A DNA stretch of 10,021 bases from the NCBI GenBank assembly GCA_002505495.1, contig DAVI01000085.1, positions 1 through 10,021 on the forward strand, written 5' to 3'. A program made the position numbers and the translations under genes. Shown piece after piece: positions 1 to 6,205 of this stretch. Under the pieces are notes generated by a model. It was not told the origin of the DNA, searched no databases, and was given only the letters and a program-made list of their open reading frames with translations. The number at the start of each line of letters is the position of its first letter. Position 1 is the stretch's first letter. This DNA is from Euryarchaeota archaeon UBA59. GTDB lineage: Archaea > Thermoplasmatota > Poseidoniia > Poseidoniales > Thalassarchaeaceae.

Positions 1-53
1 CATCGGCCTGCGGGCGGTGAAACGAGTCTTTGAGTTAATCGGCGAGAGATTAG

Positions 54-61
54 TATTTAAT
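54..61 (+). promoter_or_regulatory. possible TATA-like box upstream of pdxT
   Basis: An AT-rich run, TATTTAAT, stands out in an otherwise GC-rich leader and resembles an archaeal TATA box. It lies about 64 bases upstream of the pdxT GTG, so if used it would give a 5' leader of roughly 35-40 bases. The assignment is by resemblance only. The 124 bases before pdxT hold no gene I can support. Confidence 0.3.
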
Positions 62-124
62 CACGGATTGGGCAGAGGTGCGGCGAGCGGTGGGGTTCAT
101 TTCACAGATGCTTGACCGGAGGCT

Positions 125-742
125 GTGCTCCGCATCGGCCTAGTCATGTTGCAAGGCGCCCGCCACGCCCACATCGCGGCTCTTGTGGCGGCGGCCGACG
201 TGTCGGAAATCGACCTCGAAGTAATCGAGTTGCGCACTCCCGACGACCTCCAGGTAACCGACCTGGATGGAATCGTCTTCCCCGGAGGTGAGACTACTAC
301 GATGCGGCTAACCGGTGGTCCGGAGGGCAATGGCCTGCTCCCCGCCCTGTTTGAGTGGCTGCGAGCCAACCCGGGATGCCCGGTCTTGGCCACCTGTGCA
401 GGCGCCATCCTACTTGCCGACCCACAAGATGGTGGTGAGCCGCTCATCGACGCCACGGTCAGCAGAAACGCCTACGGAAACCAAGCCGACTCCTTCCAAG
501 CGGACTTGCGAATCAACGGTCTTGACGAGCCCAAATCGGCAAGCGAATTCCCCGGCGTCTTCATCCGAGCACCACGCTACGACGCAGTTGGAGATGACTC
601 GACAATCACCGCAACCCATGATGATGAGGTAGTTGGAATCCGTTGCGGAAATCGCATGGCCCTCGCCTTCCATCCAGAACTCTCTGACGACCGACGCTTT
701 CATCGCTGGTTGCTTGAGACGGCCCAATCGGTGAGAACATGA
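125..742 (+). CDS. pdxT: Pyridoxal 5'-phosphate synthase glutaminase subunit PdxT
   Basis: PdxT hydrolyses glutamine and channels ammonia to PdxS, which makes PLP from ribose 5-phosphate and glyceraldehyde 3-phosphate in the cytoplasm. The 205-residue product matches the family along its whole length. It opens with LRIGLVMLQGA, has PGGETTT at 53-59 (usually PGGEST), the nucleophile Cys91 in ATCAGAILLA, SRNAYGNQADSF at 113-124, FIRAP at 146-150, and the His183/Glu185 pair in FHPELSDD. The catalytic triad is therefore intact. The start is GTG at 125, the only in-frame choice after the TGA at 113-115 that keeps the conserved first strand. GGAGG at 118-122 sits only two bases before it, unusually close for a ribosome binding site. 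The stop overlaps the next gene by four bases (ATGA), so the two are probably translationally coupled. The pdxS partner is not in this window. Confidence 0.95.
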   Translation: MLRIGLVMLQGARHAHIAALVAAADVSEIDLEVIELRTPDDLQVTDLDGIVFPGGETTTMRLTGGPEGNGLLPALFEWLRANPGCPVLATCAGAILLADPQDGGEPLIDATVSRNAYGNQADSFQADLRINGLDEPKSASEFPGVFIRAPRYDAVGDDSTITATHDDEVVGIRCGNRMALAFHPELSDDRRFHRWLLETAQSVRT

Positions 743-1887
743 GCATCAACCTCCGGCTACCGTCGCTGCCCGAACCGATCGAGCCACCGGCACGCGACGA
801 GGCGGAGGGCTGCATCCAATGCCAGATGGGCAGCAAACTGGTTCTCTTCGTGACCGGCGAGTGCCACTGGATGTGCGACTACTGCCCACTTTCGGAAACT
901 CGTAGAGAAATCGACCACATGTACGCCAACGAGCGCCGCTGCGAAGTCGGCGACTGGGCAGCGGTCATCGAAGAGGGCAAGGCGATGAACGCCACAGGCA
1001 CCGGAATCACCGGTGGCGACCCTATGATGGCGAGGGAGCGGAGCATGGAGGCGTGTCGCCAACTGAAGGCGGCGTTTGGTCCCGAACACCACATCCATCT
1101 CTACACCAGCATCCCGTTTGCGCCCAAACACGCAGCCGAAGTCGCTGAGTCCGGCCTGACAGAAATCCGCTTCCACCTTCTCGACCTTGAACTCGAGAGG
1201 TATCTCCCAACCATGCGAGCGTGTGCGGAGGCGGGTATCGTGACCGGTGTGGAATTACCCTGTGAGCCCGACCAGGAGGAACGGTTGTACGAGTTGATCG
1301 AGGAGTTGCGGGAGGCGCCAATCGAATTCCTGAATCTTAACGAGCTGGAAATCACCGTTGGCAACCACACAAACATGGAACTGCGCGGCTTCAACCTCTC
1401 CGACGAACTCACTGCCGGGGCCGATGGGTCATCCGAACTGGCTAGAGCCCTGCGCGCCCGCGTTGAGATGGGAAACCACGGAATCCCCGACGACCAAGGG
1501 GTCACCCGCGAACCATACGGTTACTCCCTCAAATTTTGCACTGCGACCTACAAAGACGCCGGCCAATTGCGCAGACGATTCATTCGACGGGGTGAGGCAA
1601 GCATCGCACCACACGAGCGGATCACCGACGATGGAACGCTGATCTTCGGGGCGATTTACTGCGCTGACGAGGATGCTGTCGATTTCCTCGACGAACTGGT
1701 TGAGGTCTGCGACATTCCCCGTCGGTTCCTCTACCACGACTCAGAAAACGGTAGAATCGAAGTCCCGCTACTGCTAGCCGAGGGAATCGCCGACGAAATC
1801 GATGCGCCCGCCGCCATGGTAGAGGTGCATCCAACCCATGTGCGACTCGAAGTGAGTCTCATTTGGCTCAATGAGCACCGACCCTAA
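739..1887 (+). CDS. Radical SAM protein, COG2108-like (related to pyruvate formate-lyase activating enzyme)
   Basis: The 382-residue protein carries the radical SAM cluster motif Cys42-x3-Cys46-x2-Cys49 (CHWMCDYCP), which should bind a 4Fe-4S cluster and cleave S-adenosylmethionine. ITGGDP at 90-95 is the usual SAM-contacting GGE-type motif. An extra CxxC (Cys25, Cys28) lies just before the cluster loop, followed by KLVLFVTG. YANE at 62-65 is followed by a predicted TIM-barrel-like alternation of strands and helices. From memory this resembles COG2108, an archaeal group of unknown substrate; I could not search. Its ATG overlaps the pdxT stop, so the two are co-transcribed and a role near PLP metabolism is conceivable, but that is only context. 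The C-terminal ~130 residues do not match a domain I know. Confidence is high for the superfamily and low for the function. Confidence 0.87.
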   Translation: MSINLRLPSLPEPIEPPARDEAEGCIQCQMGSKLVLFVTGECHWMCDYCPLSETRREIDHMYANERRCEVGDWAAVIEEGKAMNATGTGITGGDPMMARERSMEACRQLKAAFGPEHHIHLYTSIPFAPKHAAEVAESGLTEIRFHLLDLELERYLPTMRACAEAGIVTGVELPCEPDQEERLYELIEELREAPIEFLNLNELEITVGNHTNMELRGFNLSDELTAGADGSSELARALRARVEMGNHGIPDDQGVTREPYGYSLKFCTATYKDAGQLRRRFIRRGEASIAPHERITDDGTLIFGAIYCADEDAVDFLDELVEVCDIPRRFLYHDSENGRIEVPLLLAEGIADEIDAPAAMVEVHPTHVRLEVSLIWLNEHRP

Positions 1888-1901
1888 TTCACCGAACTAG
1901 C

Positions 1902-1919
1902 ATCAATCGAGAGATTGAT
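1902..1919 (+). repeat. Perfect 7-bp inverted repeat with GAGA loop (RNA hairpin or operator)
   Basis: ATCAATC at 1902-1908 and GATTGAT at 1913-1919 are exact reverse complements around GAGA, a GNRA-type tetraloop if transcribed. A second, weaker stem follows: AGTAG at 1925-1929 and CTACT at 1934-1938 around TTCC. Both lie in the 57-base gap between the radical SAM stop and the lipoprotein start. They could form a hairpin that terminates or stabilises the upstream transcript, or be a protein site at the lipoprotein promoter. No T-run follows, so a standard terminator is not supported. Confidence 0.45.
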
Positions 1920-1944
1920 TACGAAGTAGTTCCCTACTCAACCC

Positions 1945-2391
1945 ATGAGAAAGGGAATATTGAGCCTGTTTTGCGTGATGCTGCTTTTTCTGATGCCAGG
2001 TTGCACCTCACCTTGGGAACTCAGAACGATCGACGATACAGAACCGTACCGCCTCTACAAGGCGAACGACTCTGAGGGTTCGGCCACCAACGACAGTAAC
2101 GACACAATGATGAGCATCCGTTGGACGCAATCCTCAGAAGAACTGAACTGGGATTTAGTTTCCATCATGTTGGAGGTTGGAGACACCGTCTATCGTTGTT
2201 CAATCCATACGGATGAAGCGTGTTTGATTACGCAAAGTGGCGAGCATGACAACAGTTGGGAAACCAATGAGATTCTCACTCTATTGGAAAACGATGTGAA
2301 CATCGTCGGCTCCTCTGGAGCAACGATTGTCATTCGCATCGTCTACAGTGGCGAACTCATTCAAGGCACAGACTCCGTCTATGTCGTATGA
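1945..2391 (+). CDS. Small predicted secreted lipoprotein of unknown function
   Basis: The 148-residue product begins with a signal peptide: MRKG, a hydrophobic stretch at about 5-17, then a lipobox ending LMPGC with Cys20 as the expected lipidated residue. It should be anchored on the outer face of the cytoplasmic membrane. The next ~35 residues are rich in Asp, Asn, Ser and Thr and look like a flexible linker. From about residue 55 the segment SIRWTQSSEELNWDLVSI begins a compact beta-rich domain, with Cys85 and Cys93 available for a disulfide. That segment loosely recalls the beta domain of archaeal type IV pilin-like proteins, but this is an impression, not an identification. The gene is visibly more AT-rich than its neighbours. 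It has its own 57-base upstream gap containing two hairpins, so it may be transcribed separately from pdxT. Confidence 0.75.
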   Translation: MRKGILSLFCVMLLFLMPGCTSPWELRTIDDTEPYRLYKANDSEGSATNDSNDTMMSIRWTQSSEELNWDLVSIMLEVGDTVYRCSIHTDEACLITQSGEHDNSWETNEILTLLENDVNIVGSSGATIVIRIVYSGELIQGTDSVYVV

Positions 2392-2461
2392 GATGGATTG
2401 GCCAAGTGGCACCGCCCCCCTATCGTCGGGTTGATGAGGGAGGCGCGGGTCGCCGCAATCG

Positions 2462-3016
2462 ATGAGTGGCGACGATGATGGCCCGGCTGAGGCAGATTCC
2501 CCAGCAGACAAAGAAGCGGCACCCGAGGTAGTTGCCGAGGTTGTTGAGGAACCAACCCTCGAAGAGCAGCTGGCCACAGCACTCGCCGCCGCTGAGTCTG
2601 CTCAGAAGGAAATCACCTATCGCGACGCAGAAATCGACAACATTCGCAAGCGCCACGCGAAAGATCGCTCCGACATCATTCGGTACGGCTCGCAGGGCCT
2701 CGCCCGCAAACTGACCCCGCTACTCAGCGACTTCGACCGCGCCCTCGCTGCGATGCCCGCAGAAACAGACGAAGTCGTTCTCGATGGTGTGCGCATGATT
2801 CGTTCTAGCCTCGAAGCGGCACTAATCGGCGAAGGCGCCCGCCAAATCGATGCGGCCGGCCAACCCTTTGACCCTAACACGATGGAGGCTATCACGACCA
2901 TCCCCCCCACGGAGGAACACCCAGCAGGGATGGTGGTGGAGGTGCTCGAAAGCGGTTGGATGCTCCACGATAGAGTCCTAAGACCCGCCCGCGTCGTCGT
3001 CACGGCGGTGGAGTGA
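2462..3016 (+). CDS. grpE: GrpE, nucleotide exchange factor for DnaK
   Basis: GrpE releases ADP from the Hsp70 chaperone DnaK in the cytoplasm. The 184-residue protein has the family layout. An acidic, disordered tail (1-32) is followed by a long helical coiled-coil region (about 33-80) with NIRKRHAKDRSD, then LTPLLSDFDRAL at 84-95 (family: LLPVLDNLERAL) and GVRMIRSSLEAAL. The C-terminal beta domain has GQPFDPNTMEA at 133-143 and DRVLRPARVVV at 170-180. Length is typical. No dnaK or dnaJ lies nearby here, although these genes often cluster; the preceding gap is 70 bases without an obvious promoter. The ATG at 2462 gives the expected acidic N-terminus. The stop is followed directly by the next gene's GTG. 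Confidence 0.95.
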   Translation: MSGDDDGPAEADSPADKEAAPEVVAEVVEEPTLEEQLATALAAAESAQKEITYRDAEIDNIRKRHAKDRSDIIRYGSQGLARKLTPLLSDFDRALAAMPAETDEVVLDGVRMIRSSLEAALIGEGARQIDAAGQPFDPNTMEAITTIPPTEEHPAGMVVEVLESGWMLHDRVLRPARVVVTAVE

Positions 3017-3024
3017 GTGAGTGA
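3013..3024 (+). repeat. Three tandem GTGA units at the grpE/DUF1499 junction
   Basis: GTGA is repeated three times. The first copy contains the grpE TGA stop and the second begins with the GTG start of the DUF1499 gene. GTGs in the first and third copies are out of frame with that gene and close quickly. The arrangement favours termination followed by reinitiation. A one-unit slip would shift the spacing or frame of the two genes. Confidence 0.6.
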
Positions 3025-3535
3025 GGAGGATTCCCCCTACGGAACCCCCCAACGGCTCAAAGTGGCCGCCCTAGCAATGTCCCTTCTCTACTTCGGCGGT
3101 CTCCTCATCATCGTCGTCTCTGCTCCCACTCTCCCAATTCCGGACTTCCCAGGTGAGTGCCCAGAAAATTCCCAAAACTGCAGTCGCATTGCAGACCAGC
3201 CCTACCGAGCGACTGGTGAAAATGGGATTCCCATCAATGGAACTGAGGAGGAGGTCCTCGACGCCATCGTCGGCTGGATTGAGGATGAGCCGAGGACGGT
3301 CATGAGAACCGACGGCAGCGAGGATGGCCTTGTGCACGCCGTTTTCCGCTCCTTTGTGTGGCGCTTCCCCGACGACCTACTCGTCCAAGTCGACTGCGTC
3401 GAGGGACAGGTTTTGGTTCAAGTCCACTCCGAATCGAGGCTCGGCGCTTCTGATTTGATGGTCAATGACGAGCGGGTCCTCAAACTGAACGACCATCTGG
3501 ACTCCACCACTTGGTCTGGTGATGGATGCAGTTGA
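3017..3535 (+). CDS. Membrane-anchored DUF1499-family protein
   Basis: This 172-residue protein has a short charged cytoplasmic N-terminus, one membrane segment (about 16-36) and an external domain. The domain matches the DUF1499 pattern as I know it: CPENSQNC at 48-55 (family: CP.SPNCV), a central helix DAIVGWIEDEPRT, FRSFVWRFPDDLLVQVD at 110-126 (family: RFxDDvE), then SESRLGASDLMVNDERV at 138-154 (family: RSASRvGxSDlGvNRxRv). The biochemical role of the family is not known to me. Cys48/Cys55 and Cys127/Cys171 could pair outside the cell. GTG at 3017 follows the grpE stop with no gap; the next in-frame Met (residue 21) would cut into the membrane segment, so GTG is preferred. The junction is a GTGA tandem repeat. 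Co-expression with grpE is likely. Confidence 0.8.
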   Translation: MSEEDSPYGTPQRLKVAALAMSLLYFGGLLIIVVSAPTLPIPDFPGECPENSQNCSRIADQPYRATGENGIPINGTEEEVLDAIVGWIEDEPRTVMRTDGSEDGLVHAVFRSFVWRFPDDLLVQVDCVEGQVLVQVHSESRLGASDLMVNDERVLKLNDHLDSTTWSGDGCS

Positions 3536-3563
3536 CATTTCCCACTCGGCCATCGGCGAGAGC

Positions 3564-4205
3564 TCAACCGACTGGCTCGCCGCCCATGCTATGGTAGGCT
3601 AGACGGTGGAGTAGACCCTCGTCGTAGAGTAATGTCGCAACGGATGCCGGAATTGTGGCTGTCATCACCTCAATCGCCGGTTCGCGGTCTAGGACTGTCG
3701 ACAACATTCGCAATGTACCACGGATTCGCCAGCCTTCCCAAGACTCCCTCGCCTCCAATGGTGAGGAGATGGTGGGCCATCCGGCCACAGCGTACAACTC
3801 GGCGGTCGGCCCATCACTGGTGAACATCTCACCCGCCTCACCGTGGTATCGACTCGCGTGTTCAACCCAGTTTGGTGGGTCATCGATGTCTGGAATCGCT
3901 ACCACTTCAACTTCGGCGCCGGGGTGGGCAGAAGCAAGCCAGATGTTCACCATCTGCTCCCGCTCCTCCCAAGTCCACGGATTTTCGATGCTCTCCATTC
4001 GATTGGACGAACCGATACCGATGCGTAACCGGCCGCCTGCGGCGTGTGCGAGTGCCGCATCGATGAGCGCCGCGTGTCCACGATGGAACGGCTGAAACCG
4101 ACCCAACAGCACGAGGCAGGGCTCGGGAGGTGTAGCGGGAGGCTCAGGCTCAAGGAGGAGTTCCTCTGGAGGTGGGTCGATGAACGGGGGTTCGTCGTCG
4201 GTCAC
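3564..4205 (-). CDS. nadM: Nicotinamide-nucleotide adenylyltransferase, archaeal NadM type
   Basis: NadM joins NMN and ATP to make NAD+ and pyrophosphate. The 213-residue product has the nucleotidyltransferase signature GRFQPFHRGH at 35-44 (HxGH type), IGIGSSN at 62-68 and ENPWTWEER at 74-82 (family: NPFTxxER). A C-terminal IRGTLRML segment stands where the family has an ISGTxIR motif. Before the core lies a ~30-residue extension rich in Pro and Glu that standard ~170-180-residue NadM proteins lack. I chose GTG at 4205 because it overlaps the upstream stop as GTGA and has GGAGG-type bases nine or more positions before it. The TTG six codons further upstream overlaps that purine run and is less likely. 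It is convergent with the DUF1499 gene, 28 bases away. Another NMN- or cytidylyl-type transferase is possible but less likely. Confidence 0.82.
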   Translation of the reverse strand: MTDDEPPFIDPPPEELLLEPEPPATPPEPCLVLLGRFQPFHRGHAALIDAALAHAAGGRLRIGIGSSNRMESIENPWTWEEREQMVNIWLASAHPGAEVEVVAIPDIDDPPNWVEHASRYHGEAGEMFTSDGPTAELYAVAGWPTISSPLEARESWEGWRIRGTLRMLSTVLDREPAIEVMTATIPASVATLLYDEGLLHRLAYHSMGGEPVG

Positions 4206-4945
4206 GGTGATTCCCCCCTCCAACCGGACAAGAGCAGTCCTCTAAGATTGAACTCTCCCCATCCGACATTCAGCATAGAATGCCACTCACGGCAGACCAG
4301 CAAGCCAACTCCCAACCCCTCGCCGCTCTCGGCATTCTTGCCGGAATCAAGGGTTACTGCGAGCCGGTGCAATGCGGTCGAGTGGCGACGATGGCTCTGC
4401 ATCGTGGAGAGGATCCGCGGGTCCTGCTTCTCATCCAAGGTCTCGTCCAAATCCTGTCGCCGAGCCATCCAGTCGAGCACCACCTTCTCGGCGTAGTCAT
4501 CCGCATCCATACGGCAGATTTCTCCCAGCGCTGCGCCCCAGGTCGCCTCTTCGTATAGCTGGCTCACGCCATCCAAAGGTCCCCCGCAATAGGGCTCGAG
4601 GTAGAGGAAACCCCGCCCCTCCATGCAGCGCCAAGTGCCCGGGCTCGCCCAGTCCGCCAACTGCCACAGACCGGTGGCCAGCGGTTCCGGCTCTGCCCCG
4701 GACTCCAGAGCGGCGCAAACCGACTCCAAAAGAGGTCCATCTCCCGCAAAGTCGTGAAAGTCCATCCAATCGAGCAGTTCCGCCTCGATATCGACATCGA
4801 AGCCTCGCTCAAAGGAGTCATCGGCATCAGGGCGCAGTCCGCGCAGGGCCCGCGCCTCCATGCCCGCTCGCAACTCGTCACACGGCATTTTTAGCAGATT
4901 CCGCCACCGCTCGGGCTCGACCAAGCGGGCCAGCAGGTCTACCAT
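4202..4945 (-). CDS. Hypothetical acidic protein, no recognised domain
   Basis: The 247-residue product matches nothing I recognise. It starts at the first ATG after an in-frame TAG (4955-4957). Residues 1-190 look like a genuine soluble, mostly helical protein: acidic, with many Trp and Leu (ELLDWMDFHDFAGDGP, GLWQLADWASPGTWRCMEG, DDYAEKVVLDWMARRQ). The last ~55 residues are more basic and glycine-rich and lack that character, so the C-terminus might be a read-through extension or a shifted frame. There is no signal peptide or membrane helix. The stop overlaps the nadM GTG by four bases, so the two form an operon and this protein may act with NAD synthesis; that is context only. The long opposing frame here is Pro/Arg/Ser-rich and looks like its shadow. 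Confidence 0.6.
   Translation of the reverse strand: MVDLLARLVEPERWRNLLKMPCDELRAGMEARALRGLRPDADDSFERGFDVDIEAELLDWMDFHDFAGDGPLLESVCAALESGAEPEPLATGLWQLADWASPGTWRCMEGRGFLYLEPYCGGPLDGVSQLYEEATWGAALGEICRMDADDYAEKVVLDWMARRQDLDETLDEKQDPRILSTMQSHRRHSTALHRLAVTLDSGKNAESGEGLGVGLLVCREWHSMLNVGWGEFNLRGLLLSGWRGESP
4209..4219 (-). promoter_or_regulatory. Shine-Dalgarno-like purine run for nadM
   Basis: Read on the minus strand, GGAGGGGGGAA lies just upstream of the GTG at 4205, inside the 3' end of the preceding gene. It supports GTG rather than the upstream TTG as the nadM start, and coupled translation of the pair. Confidence 0.5.
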
Positions 4946-5072
4946 GGCACTCGCCTACCTTCGCTGACCATCAGCCTTCGCACGCAGGATACAGCGCCGA
5001 CTTGAAGAACGACGGCTTAGCCCCGCAACTGAAACAGGTGGCCAAATGGCCCCCGCGACAGGGTGAATCTGC

Positions 5073-6188
5073 ATGGCGACCATCAAGGAGCAGATTGCCG
5101 ACATCCAAGCGGAAATCGACAAGACTGCGAAGAACAAGGCTACCATGCACCATCTTGGCAAGCTGAAGGCAAAGATCGCCGCTCTCAAGGCAAAGGAGGA
5201 GAAGGTCGCTGCCCACACCAAGTCAAGCGGCCCCGCCCATGGCTTCGAAGTCAAGAAGTCGGGCGACGCCAGTGTTGCTCTAGTCGGATTCCCGAGCGTT
5301 GGAAAATCGACCCTCATCGGACAGGTCACCGACGTCGAGTCGGAGACCGGCGGATACGCCTTCACGACGCTGACCTGCATCCCCGGTCTGATGGAGCACC
5401 GAGGCGCAAAAATCCAGATTCTCGACCTGCCCGGCCTCATCAAGGGGGCGGCAGAAGGCAAGGGGCGTGGGAAGGAGATATTGGGGGTGGTTAGGACCTG
5501 TGACATGGTTCTCTATGTGGTTGAGCCGTTTCAGACCTCCCATTTCCGCGTCCTCCATCGCGAACTCGAAATTGCCGGCATGCGCCTCAACGAGCAGAAG
5601 CCTCCTGTCTTCATCACCCGTCGCAGTAAGGGTGGAATCGAGATTCGCAGCACCGTCGAGCAGACCCATCTCTCCATCCCTGAAATGCAAGATGTCATCC
5701 GCTCATTCGGTTTCACCAGCGCGTTGGTGACGCTTCGGGTTGATGCCACCGCCGACATGATCGTCGACACGCTCGCCGGCAGTCGTGTCTACTCAAAGGC
5801 GGTCGTAATCGTCAACAAAATTGACCTCGCAACCGAGAAGGACCTCGAGGAGATGTACGAATGCCTTCCAGCCGAGTGGCCGGTTCTTCCAATCTCGGCA
5901 AAGACCGGACAGGGGATCGAGGAGATGAAGGACTTCATCTACAACAATCTTGGATTCATGTCGGTGTTCCTGAAACCGCAGGGCCAAGAGGCTGACCTCA
6001 TCGAGCCTCTCATCGTGAAGGAGGGCAGCACCGTCCGCGCCGTCTGTGCCACCCTCCACCGCGACTTCGTCCGCAAGTTCCGCTTCGCTAGAGTCAAGGG
6101 GCCCTCGGCAAAGTTCGACTGGCAGCGAGTCGGGCTCGACCATGTGCTCAGGCACGACGACCTGCTCACCATCATCATCCGTCGCTAG
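5073..6188 (+). CDS. DRG/Rbg-family GTPase with TGS domain
   Basis: DRG proteins are translational GTPases of the Obg-HflX superfamily, found in archaea and eukaryotes and associated with ribosomes. The 371-residue product has the full family order. A basic, Ala/Lys-rich helical N-terminus (1-60) precedes the G domain, with G1 GFPSVGKST at 72-80, G2 around Thr98-Thr101 (FTTLTCIPG), G3 DLPGL at 118-122, G4 NKID at 248-251 and G5 SAK at 275-277. An S5D2L-like insertion lies between G3 and G4, with GGIEIRSTVEQTHL near 187-200. A C-terminal TGS domain (about 296-371) contains RFARVKGPSAKFDWQRVG. Length is typical (~365). ATG at 5073 follows an in-frame TGA at 5064-5066, and GGGTGA precedes it as a plausible ribosome binding site. 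It is divergent from the nadM operon across 127 GC-rich bases in which I see no clear TATA box. Confidence 0.95.
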   Translation: MATIKEQIADIQAEIDKTAKNKATMHHLGKLKAKIAALKAKEEKVAAHTKSSGPAHGFEVKKSGDASVALVGFPSVGKSTLIGQVTDVESETGGYAFTTLTCIPGLMEHRGAKIQILDLPGLIKGAAEGKGRGKEILGVVRTCDMVLYVVEPFQTSHFRVLHRELEIAGMRLNEQKPPVFITRRSKGGIEIRSTVEQTHLSIPEMQDVIRSFGFTSALVTLRVDATADMIVDTLAGSRVYSKAVVIVNKIDLATEKDLEEMYECLPAEWPVLPISAKTGQGIEEMKDFIYNNLGFMSVFLKPQGQEADLIEPLIVKEGSTVRAVCATLHRDFVRKFRFARVKGPSAKFDWQRVGLDHVLRHDDLLTIIIRR

Positions 6189-6205
6189 TCACGCCGGCCG
6201 CCGAT

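Noticed and set aside
2..115. Open rightward frame at the left edge, possibly the end of an upstream gene
   Set aside because: Its ~37 residues match nothing I recognise, and the stretch contains a TATA-like box for pdxT, so it cannot be told from non-coding leader.
3536..3563. Possible terminator hairpin between convergent DUF1499 and nadM genes
   Set aside because: Only a 4-bp stem (CTCG/CGAG) and no T-run; too weak to call.
4206..4223. TTG start at 4223 for nadM
   Set aside because: It overlaps the purine-rich ribosome-binding stretch, while GTG at 4205 overlaps the upstream stop in a typical coupled arrangement.
4372..5166. Long rightward open frame of 264 codons
   Set aside because: Its product is a Pro/Arg/Ser-rich low-complexity chain with no domain character, opposite a protein-like leftward frame, and it runs into the start of the DRG gene.
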